Below are positions 1 to 6,420 of a stretch of 7,522 nucleotides of DNA, in pieces (positions within the stretch are counted from its first letter, which is position 1; each line of letters begins with the position of its first letter). The DNA comes from Patescibacteria group bacterium (GTDB lineage: Bacteria; Patescibacteriota; Kazan-3B-28), in NCBI GenBank assembly GCA_022703745.1, contig JAKLDB010000025.1, positions 1 to 7,522 on the forward strand, written 5' to 3'. The notes beneath the pieces are model-generated. The model was not told where the DNA came from. It worked only from the letters and a program-made list of their open reading frames with translations, and searched no databases. Position numbers and translations under genes: made by a program.

Positions 1-954
1 ACCATCTAATGCCGATTTAGAAAAATTAAGTTTCTGCCTGTAATGACTAGAAATTGTCAAATATCTAAATGCCATCGGTTCGATTCCCTGTTTTATTAGA
101 TCAGAAAGAATATAAAAATTACCAGCACTCTTTGCCATCTTCTTTCCATTCACCACCATAAACGCATTGTGAACCCAATAATTCGCCAAAGGTTTAGCAT
201 AAGCAGCTTCGCTTTGCGCTATTTCATTATTGTGATGAATTGCAACATGGTCTTCGCCCCCTGTATGAATATCAAACGGCTGACCAAGCTCTTTAGTTGA
301 AATTGCCGAACATTCAATATGCCATCCAGGATATCCAACTCCCCACGGAGATTTCCACTCCTGCTGCCGCTTTTCTTTGCCCGAAAACTTCCACAACGCA
401 AAATCTGTCTCCCGTTTCTTCTCTTTACTATGCGCCACCCTAGACTTTCCTGTACTGACTTTCCCTAATTTACCGTAACCCTTAAATTTTGCAGTATTAA
501 AATAAATTCCGTCGTCTGTTTTATATGTGTATCCTTTTTTCTCTATTTTTTTTATTAAATCGATTTGTTCTTTTATATATTTGCTCGCCCACGCAAATTT
601 AGCTGGCAACTGAATATTCAATGCCTTAATGTCTTTCACAAACTGATCCGCGTAAAACTTGGTAATCTCACTTGCCTTTTTATGCTTTTTCTTTGCTTCC
701 TGCTCCACCTTGTCTTCGCCTGTATCTGCATCTGATGTCAGATGCCCCACATCTGTAATATTCATTACCTGTTTCACCTTGTATCCGTTGTATTCCAAAA
801 CTCTCCGCAAGATATCGGATGCCAAATAGGCCCTAAGATTCCCTATATGCGCTGACTTATACACCGTTGGTCCGCAGGAATACATCGAAATCTGGCCTTT
901 CTTCAAAGGCTTTATTTCTTGCTTTGTTCGACCTAGTGTGTTGAATATCTTCAT
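1..954 (-). CDS. cysS: Cysteinyl-tRNA synthetase, 3' end cut by window edge
   Basis: Class I aminoacyl-tRNA synthetase that charges tRNA-Cys with cysteine in the cytoplasm. Reading leftward from ATG at 954-952 gives 318 codons without a stop, so the frame runs off the window; CysRS is normally about 460 aa, so roughly 140 C-terminal residues (anticodon-binding part) are missing. The ATP-site HIGH motif is HIGN (residues 36-39) and the KMSKS loop is KMAKS (272-276). The four expected zinc ligands are present: Cys27 in CGPTVY, Cys215 in HIECSA, and His240 and Glu244 in the HHNNE segment. Region 80-140 is Lys-rich, and a basic insertion lies near 165-182. The start overlaps the upstream transporter stop by one base (TAATG) and has no clear Shine-Dalgarno, so translation is probably coupled. 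The stretch around 481-600 is only about 26% G+C, below its neighbours. Identity is certain from the motifs. Confidence 0.96.
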   Translation of the reverse strand, partial: MKIFNTLGRTKQEIKPLKKGQISMYSCGPTVYKSAHIGNLRAYLASDILRRVLEYNGYKVKQVMNITDVGHLTSDADTGEDKVEQEAKKKHKKASEITKFYADQFVKDIKALNIQLPAKFAWASKYIKEQIDLIKKIEKKGYTYKTDDGIYFNTAKFKGYGKLGKVSTGKSRVAHSKEKKRETDFALWKFSGKEKRQQEWKSPWGVGYPGWHIECSAISTKELGQPFDIHTGGEDHVAIHHNNEIAQSEAAYAKPLANYWVHNAFMVVNGKKMAKSAGNFYILSDLIKQGIEPMAFRYLTISSHYRQKLNFSKSALDG

Positions 955-1862
955 TAGGATAATTGTAGCCTAAATACTTTGGGGAATAGTAATCTACCGT
1001 CTACCACCACTGCTCCAAGAAAAACCATCACTCCTCCCGTAATATTATTCGAAGTCAGAGTTTCATGTAGAAAAATAACCGAGAGAATAGCAACCTGAAT
1101 GATCATGGTATTAGTCAAAATACAAACCTCTATCACCCGTAACTTATCCAAAATTGAATTCCACATTAATTCCCCAAATGCGAATATCAGCGCCACCGCC
1201 AAAATACCCATTACCAAACGACTATCCCAACCTATTGGCGGCATCCCATCCATTAGTAAACCTACGGGAACTAATATCATTGCCCCTACCCCGCTTCCAA
1301 CAATCGCCAAAGGTAAACTCACATCCTTCTTATGCACCTTAGCGATTGCTCGACTAGTAGAGGAATTAAATGCATAAGCGAATTCTGCTAAAAGTAGAAG
1401 TCCCACCCCAAGCAGAGTCCCACCTAAAACTTGATTACCCAAAAAAACCACCATACCAGCAACTAACAACCCTATCCCAAAATACTGTTCTAAATGTGGC
1501 CGTTCTTTCAGCAAAATATTAGACATCAATACTGTAAAAATAATGCTAGTCGAAGCAATCAAACCAGCTGTAGCACCAGTAACATATTGCAAACCTACCA
1601 TTACAAACAGAATTGCCGCGCCATTACCAATCACACCGGATAGAACCATTAGATATTTATCTTTTCCAGACAACGCAAAAGAGTATTTTTTCCCTTGCAC
1701 CCATGTATAGATCAACAAGATCAAAAATACTAACAACTGCAAAAGACCAGCAAAGAAGTATGGTGGAATTTCCTCCAACCCAATCTTCATTACTATTTTT
1801 GATGCCGACCACAGGAACACTACGAACAGTCCCTGAAGCAAGAAAGGTAACTTATTGCCCAT
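954..1862 (-). CDS. EamA/DMT-superfamily membrane transporter
   Basis: A 302-aa polytopic inner-membrane protein of the drug/metabolite transporter superfamily. About ten hydrophobic segments can be picked out (near residues 6-26, 35-53, 70-88, 92-113, 125-142, 146-166, 184-204, 216-236, 244-264, 272-290), in two similar halves as in EamA proteins. Each half ends in the family pattern of a short charged motif before the last helix: LKER (118-121) in the first half and LHET (265-268) in the second. The family exports or imports small metabolites such as amino acids, nucleosides or sugars; the substrate cannot be read from sequence. ATG at 1862-1860 overlaps the recR stop by one base (TAATG), and its own TAA overlaps the cysS start in the same way, so it sits tightly inside an operon of cytoplasmic genes. 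Proximity to cysS might hint at amino-acid or thiol transport, but that is weak inference. Confidence 0.88.
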   Translation of the reverse strand: MGNKLPFLLQGLFVVFLWSASKIVMKIGLEEIPPYFFAGLLQLLVFLILLIYTWVQGKKYSFALSGKDKYLMVLSGVIGNGAAILFVMVGLQYVTGATAGLIASTSIIFTVLMSNILLKERPHLEQYFGIGLLVAGMVVFLGNQVLGGTLLGVGLLLLAEFAYAFNSSTSRAIAKVHKKDVSLPLAIVGSGVGAMILVPVGLLMDGMPPIGWDSRLVMGILAVALIFAFGELMWNSILDKLRVIEVCILTNTMIIQVAILSVIFLHETLTSNNITGGVMVFLGAVVVDGRLLFPKVFRLQLS

Positions 1863-2473
1863 TACTCTGATTTTACCACTTCGCTTCTACCTTCTAGCGC
1901 TCTCGTAAGCGTCAGGTCGTCTGCATACTCCAGATCTGCTCCCATAGGGAGACCTCTGGCTATCCGAGATATCTTTTTTCCGCTTTCAGAAAGTATTTTT
2001 ATCAGATACGTAGCTGTTGCCTCTCCTTCCACATTTGGGTTAGTTGCAATTACCACTTCGGTAATTTCAGGATGTTGCCCTAATCGTCCCACCAGACTAT
2101 CTATTTCTAGTTGCGCTGGCCCCACTCCATCCAAGGGACTAATTCGGCCTCCTAGAACATGGTACAAACCAGAGAAACCCGCTCTCTCCAGAGCAATTAC
2201 ATCCAATGGTTCCTCTACCACTGCCAAAACTGATTGATCCCGAGTTGTATCTTCACAAATCTTGCATGGATCTTGGTCTGCAATGTTGTGACAAACAGAA
2301 CAATAAACAATATCTTCTTTCAAATTCAAAAATGCTTCTCCCAATCCCTTGGCATCTACCGTACTGTTCCTAACTAAATAAAACGCCAACCGCGATGCCG
2401 TCTTCGGTCCAATACCCGGCAATTGGCTAAGAGCAGTGATTAGCCTTTCAATTGATTTCGGTAAAGTCTGCAT
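1862..2473 (-). CDS. recR: Recombination mediator protein RecR
   Basis: RecR of the RecFOR pathway, which helps load RecA on gapped single-stranded DNA during recombinational repair. The 203-aa length is typical. In order: an N-terminal helix-hairpin-helix (LPGIGPKTASRLA, about 18-30); a C4 zinc finger with Cys58, Cys61, Cys70 and Cys73; and a Toprim domain from about 80, with the acidic VVEEPLDV segment (85-92) and ATNPNVEGEATA (143-154). The C-terminal GLPMGADLEYAD (174-185) completes the family signature. The start ATG at 2473-2471 lies 3 bases after the ybaB stop, preceded only by a weak AAGA. The ybaB-recR pair is a conserved bacterial arrangement, here directly downstream of a cyclophilin gene. 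All catalytic-fold and zinc residues look intact. Confidence 0.97.
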   Translation of the reverse strand: MQTLPKSIERLITALSQLPGIGPKTASRLAFYLVRNSTVDAKGLGEAFLNLKEDIVYCSVCHNIADQDPCKICEDTTRDQSVLAVVEEPLDVIALERAGFSGLYHVLGGRISPLDGVGPAQLEIDSLVGRLGQHPEITEVVIATNPNVEGEATATYLIKILSESGKKISRIARGLPMGADLEYADDLTLTRALEGRSEVVKSE

Positions 2474-2476
2474 ATC

Positions 2477-2776
2477 TTAAATGTTCAGACCCAGATCCCC
2501 CGCTACACCTTTCATTTTCTGTGCAGACGCCTGCTGAGCTTTAGTAATAGCTGAATTAGTTGCTTGGCGAATAAATTTTTCTACTGCAGTTTTTTCTGCT
2601 GGATTTAGAAGTTCTTCTGCAATCTCCACCATTTGCACTTTCTGTTCTCCATCCACCACCACCTTCACTTTTCCACCCAATTCAATGCCTTCAAAATGCA
2701 GATCCCGAAGCTCTTTTTGGATTGCTCTTGCCTTGCTCTGCAACTGCCACATTCTTTTAGCTTTATCAAAAACCAT
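2477..2776 (-). CDS. ybaB: YbaB/EbfC nucleoid-associated protein
   Basis: A small 99-aa DNA-binding protein of the YbaB/EbfC family, which forms a homodimer and coats or bends DNA. Usual length is 100-110 aa, so this is full size. Visible family features are an N-terminal amphipathic, Lys/Gln-rich helix (about 5-25), a central beta region with ELGGKVKVVVDGEQKVQMVEI (about 32-52), and a C-terminal helix ending in MKGVAGDLGLNI, matching the common family ending. It starts one base after the cyclophilin stop (TAAGATG) and ends 3 bases before recR, the classic partner gene. The Shine-Dalgarno is poor, which fits translational coupling to the gene upstream. Family assignment rests on pattern and context. 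Confidence 0.93.
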   Translation of the reverse strand: MVFDKAKRMWQLQSKARAIQKELRDLHFEGIELGGKVKVVVDGEQKVQMVEIAEELLNPAEKTAVEKFIRQATNSAITKAQQASAQKMKGVAGDLGLNI

Positions 2777-2777
2777 C

Positions 2778-3527
2778 TTAGTTGGCGCTTAGTACTATCT
2801 TGTTAATTACAACCTTCTCTTTTAATCTACTTTGCTCTCCCTGTCCATTGTCTTCCACCTCGGCATTAGCAATCTTGTCCACCACATCCATTCCCTCCAC
2901 TACATGTCCGAAGATTACATAATCTTTTGGCATGGAAGTATTGTCTTTATGCATTATGAAAAACTGGCTACCATTGGTATCTTTTCCTGCATTTGCCATT
3001 GCTACTGTTCCACGAGTATATTCTCCAGTAATTTTTTCATTAGCAAATTGGTACCCCGGTCCACCTGTGCCATCATTAGCTGGATCTTCATCTTTTGAAT
3101 TCGGATCACCAGTTTGAATCATGAAATCTTTTATCACCCGATGAAACGCAATACTGTTGAAATAATCTTTCTTGGCAAGCAATACAAAGTTGGCAACTGT
3201 CTTGGGTGTCTGCTTGGCATCTAACTCTATTTTAATATTCCCCTCACTAGTTTCTAGTAAAGCAAACTTGTTCTGTTCCAACTCGGTACGAGCAATGGTA
3301 CCAAAGGGTCCGCTCACAACACGAGTAGCTCTAATTTCTCCATATCCCCAGACTGCACCAATCACTACCAAAGCCACCACTACCGCTCCTGTGGCCATTA
3401 GGGCAATCCGACTAGTCCACCAACGAAACTTGGCCGTTTGTGCCCGATAACGTTCTCTAAGCTCACTACGAACTTCTTTTTGCTGTTCCAGTTTTCTAGC
3501 TTTACGCTCTCTTGATCTTTTTGACAT
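2778..3527 (-). CDS. Membrane-anchored cyclophilin-type peptidyl-prolyl isomerase
   Basis: A 249-aa cyclophilin that isomerises Xaa-Pro peptide bonds, predicted to act outside the membrane. Residues 1-38 are an unusually basic, charged cytoplasmic tail (many Arg/Lys/Glu). Residues about 40-62 are a single transmembrane helix, and the cyclophilin domain covers about 86-247. Key residues are visible: FHRVIKDFMIQTGDP (128-142) holds the catalytic Arg130 with Phe135, Met136 and Gln138, and NGSQFFI (185-191) holds the second-site Gln188. The tryptophan that binds cyclosporin in human CypA is not evident; the region reads MPKDYVIFGHV, as in many bacterial forms. ATG at 3527-3525 has AAGGA only one base upstream, too close to be ideal, but the next Met is residue 44 inside the membrane helix, so this start is kept. 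It heads the tightly packed ybaB-recR-EamA-cysS block and follows a 57-base gap. Its extracytoplasmic side makes the neighbouring secreted protein a possible client (inference). Confidence 0.94.
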   Translation of the reverse strand: MSKRSRERKARKLEQQKEVRSELRERYRAQTAKFRWWTSRIALMATGAVVVALVVIGAVWGYGEIRATRVVSGPFGTIARTELEQNKFALLETSEGNIKIELDAKQTPKTVANFVLLAKKDYFNSIAFHRVIKDFMIQTGDPNSKDEDPANDGTGGPGYQFANEKITGEYTRGTVAMANAGKDTNGSQFFIMHKDNTSMPKDYVIFGHVVEGMDVVDKIANAEVEDNGQGEQSRLKEKVVINKIVLSAN

Positions 3528-3546
3528 ATCCTTAGTCTAGCACACC

Positions 3547-3566
3547 AAAAACCGGTCTATTAGACC
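3547..3566 (-). terminator. Weak candidate intrinsic terminator after the surface-gene pair
   Basis: On the minus strand the gap holds a perfect short inverted repeat, GGTCT-AAT-AGACC (3566 to 3554), followed by GG and five T (3553 to 3547). A 5-bp stem with a 3-base loop and T5 is near the lower limit for a terminator. It lies between the stop of the 68-aa gene and the cyclophilin start. It could instead be a mild attenuator or chance. Confidence 0.3.
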
Positions 3567-3583
3567 CCCACCTATTCTTATAT

Positions 3584-3790
3584 CTATCTATTCAGGGAAG
3601 ACAGGATTCCGCCCCAATCTGCCGAGATATTTGTTTGCCAGAATATTATCTTCGGCCCGACTACGTTGATAATCCCTATCGCTACTAAAATTACTGCCAA
3701 TTGACGCCAAAAAGAATTGGTAAAATTCTCCTGCCGCTTAGCCTCGGCCTTGAATGCTCTTACAAATTCGCTATTGGCTGCTTTTATCAT
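3584..3790 (-). CDS. Small single-span membrane protein, unknown family
   Basis: A 68-aa protein that I do not recognise. Residues 1-27 are charged and hydrophilic (KAEAKRQE), residues about 28-46 form one hydrophobic helix (QLAVILVAIGIINVVG), and a short tail with WQTNISADWGG follows. The positive N-terminal side suggests N-in, C-out topology. ATG at 3790-3788 overlaps the stop of the 414-aa gene in an ATGA junction, good evidence that it is a real, translationally coupled gene and works with that protein. A membrane-anchoring, assembly or holdfast partner is conceivable, but no function can be assigned. The stop TAG at 3586-3584 is followed by the window's largest gap. Confidence 0.7.
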   Translation of the reverse strand: MIKAANSEFVRAFKAEAKRQENFTNSFWRQLAVILVAIGIINVVGPKIIFWQTNISADWGGILSSLNR

Positions 3791-5031
3791 GTTGCTGCTC
3801 TAAAAATACTTTGCCACAAACCTTGCCAGAATCCGATCGGCTTAGGAGCTTCCTGCACCGCCGGAGCACTATCACTAGTTGAGCTAATTATACCCGCAGT
3901 AACCAGCTTCTGCAAAATTGCTTCGGTAGTCGTTTTGGGCTCAGGCAAACCTTCGTAAATAGTAACATTAGATAAATCATCACCTACTCCCTTAATCTCT
4001 TGCAAGTTATTCCTATTCACCACTTTTTCCTTCTCCTCTTCAACAAACGTATCCAGCTTATTAAAATCCGACTCCACTTCTTGCAAACTCCTAATCGGAA
4101 GAATTGGAGTCTCCCCAGCAGTAGTTGTCGTTTCCGAGTTCACCACTAATCTAAAAGGCACTGTCCGCTTTGTCACAGCTGCATCTTTCCCAGTTGCTGT
4201 TACCAGTAAAGAATAAATTGCAGGAGGAACTTGTTTTGTTGTATAGATCGTCAAACTCATTGTTCCCGGAAGTGTGTTTAGTTGAGCTGGTGCAAATTCT
4301 GCCGTGATTCCCTCCACTAAACCACTAATCTTAGCCCCTACCGCACTAGAGTAGTTGTCTATTGGAGTAAAACCAATTGTAAACATTGCTGCATTTCCAG
4401 CAGTAAGAGTCTGTTCTGGTGGTGTCATGGCAACAGCAAAGGTAGGTTGCGGAACTTCCCCTGTAGCCAAGTAAACAGCCAGACCGCAAATCCCCCAGGG
4501 ATCGAGACCATTGGCACTATTAAAGACTAAATCAACTGTTCCACTATCTACTCTCGTAGTTAGTGTTGCCATTTGCCAACTTCCTTCCTGCACGGTTACA
4601 GAAGTTGCACTGTCTCCAATTGTCATCCGAGTAGACAGAGCACTAGCAGAAGAACCTACCGTAGCCTTGAAGTTGTAGTTGCCTTGCTCTAAGCCATCAA
4701 TACGAAAAATCGCACCAGCAGGACCAGTGTTGTAGTCTCGCTTCATGAGATCTGACACCAATTTGTCTGAAAACTCACTAATCCCCGTAGTTGCCCATCC
4801 ATATGTGATATTCCCTGACTTCTTTGGATAGATAGACAGACTACCCTTTACTTGCACCATCCCAGATGCTTTATCCATCAAACTAGCTCCACCGAAATCA
4901 AAAGCCACTATCTGATTCAGGTCTGTTGCTGCTAATGCTAAACCAATTAGAATAACCAAACCCAAACTCAGAGCCAATATCGCCCTCGCATCCCACCTAA
5001 ACAGGCTGATTAGCCAATGATTCCTATCCAC
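3787..5031 (-). CDS. Anchored extracellular protein: probable sugar-binding beta-sandwich plus Ig-like domain
   Basis: A 414-aa protein of no known gene name. A short basic N-terminus is followed by one hydrophobic helix (about 17-35, ending LALAATD), a signal anchor or signal peptide that places the rest outside. Residues about 42-190 start with VAFDFGGAS, contain YGWATTG (77-83), then GAIFRIDGLEQGNYNFKATV (106-125), and close with DPWGICGLAVYLATG. This order is that of the malectin-like/galactose-binding beta-sandwich modules attached to polysaccharide lyases. Residues about 196-299 match bacterial Ig-like repeats (Pro-rich start, TLTAGNAAMFTI, GITAEFAPA, then a Tyr-x-Leu-x-Val strand). A Thr-rich linker (301-306), an acidic helical stretch (315-350) and an aromatic end (GFWQGLWQSIF, 400-410) follow. 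No catalytic domain is seen. The start is GTG at 5031-5029: no Met occurs before residue 52, and the frame upstream reaches the dnaB stop. The family role is inferred from pattern only. Confidence 0.85.
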   Translation of the reverse strand: MDRNHWLISLFRWDARAILALSLGLVILIGLALAATDLNQIVAFDFGGASLMDKASGMVQVKGSLSIYPKKSGNITYGWATTGISEFSDKLVSDLMKRDYNTGPAGAIFRIDGLEQGNYNFKATVGSSASALSTRMTIGDSATSVTVQEGSWQMATLTTRVDSGTVDLVFNSANGLDPWGICGLAVYLATGEVPQPTFAVAMTPPEQTLTAGNAAMFTIGFTPIDNYSSAVGAKISGLVEGITAEFAPAQLNTLPGTMSLTIYTTKQVPPAIYSLLVTATGKDAAVTKRTVPFRLVVNSETTTTAGETPILPIRSLQEVESDFNKLDTFVEEEKEKVVNRNNLQEIKGVGDDLSNVTIYEGLPEPKTTTEAILQKLVTAGIISSTSDSAPAVQEAPKPIGFWQGLWQSIFRAAT

Positions 5032-5037
5032 ACCCCT

Positions 5038-5043
5038 ATTATA
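5038..5043 (-). promoter_or_regulatory. Candidate -10 box (TATAAT) upstream of the 414-aa gene
   Basis: The gap after dnaB contains an exact TATAAT (5043 to 5038) on the coding strand. A start about 6-7 bases downstream would fall on the GTG codon, implying a leaderless or nearly leaderless transcript. No TTGACA-like -35 box exists at 16-18 bases (CGGTTT at the 17-base position), so the call is tentative. Confidence 0.3.
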
Positions 5044-5053
5044 TACCCTTATA

Positions 5054-5058
5054 CCTCC
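5054..5058 (-). promoter_or_regulatory. Shine-Dalgarno-like GGAGG, distant from its start codon
   Basis: A perfect GGAGG (5058 to 5054) comes directly after the dnaB TAG. It is 22 bases from the GTG at 5031, much farther than the usual 5-10, and no ATG, GTG or TTG lies at normal spacing. Either the start is unusual or the motif acts only in readthrough transcripts from dnaB. Confidence 0.35.
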
Positions 5059-6420
5059 CTAAACCGGGCTCTCAATCAGGGTCTCTTCTGGTTCTTCTAG
5101 ACGTCTACGTTCTAGATCGTTGAAACACATCCTGTTGGCATCGAAATACAGCTCTATCTTCCCAGTCGGACCATTCCTGTGTTTTGCAATGTAGATGTCT
5201 GCAATATTCTTGCGCTCTGTTTCTGGTTCGTAATATTCCTCTCTGTAAACAAACAACACTACATCTGCATCCTGCTCGATAGAACCAGATTCTCGAAGAT
5301 CTGAAAGCTGAGGAATCTTCTTTGGTCTTTGTTCTACTGCACGAGATAACTGCGAAACAGCAATGATAGGAATATCTAGTTCTTTAGCTAATGCCTTCAG
5401 GGAACGAGATATTTCAGATATTTCCTGCACTCTTCCCTCATAAGTCCGAGAACCACCCATTAACTGGATATGGTCTATTACCAGCAAATCCAACCCATGT
5501 TCTGTCTTCAGTCTCCGTGCTTTAGTACGAATCTCCATTACATTCAAAAATCCCGAATCATCAATGAAGATAGGAGCTTCTGCAAGTTTTCCCATTGCTT
5601 CGGACAATCTATCGAAATCTTCTGCTGCCAAGTTTCCAGTTCTCAGTCTCCAAGCATCAATTTCCGATTGTGCAGAAAGTAGACGATCAATCAGCTGCTC
5701 TTTGGACATTTCCAAACTAAAAAGTCCTATCGAAAAATGCCCATCTCTCGCTGCATTCAATGCAATATTTAATGCCAATGAAGTTTTTCCCATGCTAGGA
5801 CGAGCAGCGATAACAATAAGATCCGAACCCTGCAATCCAGCCAACATATTATCTAAATCAGCAAAACCCGTAGGCACTCCCCTAAGTTGTCCGCGATTCT
5901 CATGCAGATTATCTATCCTCTCAAAAGTTTCGCTCAATACATCTTTTACCAAAGTAAAAGTATTCTTCAGATGCTTTCTGGAAACCTTGAACAATGTTTG
6001 TTCCGCCTTATCCAGGGCATCATCTAATTTTAGGTCTGAATTCAATGCTAACTCACCAATAGTTGCAGATGCACTAATGAGTCTTCTTAATGTAGCTTTG
6101 TTGGCAATAATCTCCGCATATTGTGCTGCATGAGCAGTGCTAGGGATACTGGCAGTAAGTGCAGCCAACTTAGTTGCACCTCCAATTTGCTCAAGCTTAT
6201 TTTTGCCAGAAAGCTTTTCCGTTACCGTAACGAGATCCACCGGCTGACGGTCTTCGTACAATTCTAAAATAGAGGAATAAACAGCTCCGTGTCTTTCATC
6301 GTAAAAATCTTCGGGACGCACAATGTCTGCCACCCGTATTATCAAATCCTTATCCAAAAGCAGTGCCCCTAGTAGAGACTTCTCTGCATCTAAACTTTGT
6401 GGTGGTAAATCTTTGCTCAT
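5059..6420 (-). CDS. dnaB: Replicative DNA helicase DnaB
   Basis: Hexameric 5'-3' helicase that unwinds DNA at the replication fork. The 453-aa length is typical. The N-terminal domain (about 5-105) begins PPQSLDAEKSLLGALL; a linker with LDKAEQTLFKVS leads to the RecA-type ATPase from about 180. Visible motifs are Walker A ARPSMGKT (206-213), FSLEMS (234-239) with the catalytic Glu237, Walker B LLVID (312-316) followed by HIQLM, the AVSQLSR motif (354-360), LRESGSIEQDADVV (375-388), and KHRNGPTG (413-420) with the candidate arginine finger. No intein or break is seen. ATG at 6420-6418 overlaps the dnaX stop (ATGA). A G-rich Shine-Dalgarno-like run, GGGGGA, sits 5 bases upstream inside dnaX, so both coupling and its own ribosome site support this start. 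Co-expression with the clamp-loader subunit makes functional sense. It ends with TAG at 5061-5059. Confidence 0.97.
   Translation of the reverse strand: MSKDLPPQSLDAEKSLLGALLLDKDLIIRVADIVRPEDFYDERHGAVYSSILELYEDRQPVDLVTVTEKLSGKNKLEQIGGATKLAALTASIPSTAHAAQYAEIIANKATLRRLISASATIGELALNSDLKLDDALDKAEQTLFKVSRKHLKNTFTLVKDVLSETFERIDNLHENRGQLRGVPTGFADLDNMLAGLQGSDLIVIAARPSMGKTSLALNIALNAARDGHFSIGLFSLEMSKEQLIDRLLSAQSEIDAWRLRTGNLAAEDFDRLSEAMGKLAEAPIFIDDSGFLNVMEIRTKARRLKTEHGLDLLVIDHIQLMGGSRTYEGRVQEISEISRSLKALAKELDIPIIAVSQLSRAVEQRPKKIPQLSDLRESGSIEQDADVVLFVYREEYYEPETERKNIADIYIAKHRNGPTGKIELYFDANRMCFNDLERRRLEEPEETLIESPV

Noticed and set aside
219..401. Minus-strand 60-codon frame in another register within cysS
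   Set aside because: The cysS frame through this stretch carries the conserved HIECSA and HHNNE motifs, so this frame is a shadow.
2930..3120. Plus-strand open frames opposite the cyclophilin
   Set aside because: Antisense to the conserved catalytic core of the isomerase, with no supporting signal.
5029..5061. dnaB and the 414-aa gene share a frame with only the dnaB TAG between them, suggesting stop readthrough to a fusion
   Set aside because: A helicase fused to a secreted protein makes no sense, DnaB has its normal length, and the downstream N-terminus is a membrane anchor; the shared frame is a one-in-three chance.
5564..6133. Long plus-strand open frame (189 codons) opposite dnaB
   Set aside because: It lies wholly antisense to a clear DnaB, its protein resembles no family and is Ser/Ala-rich as antisense shadows are.
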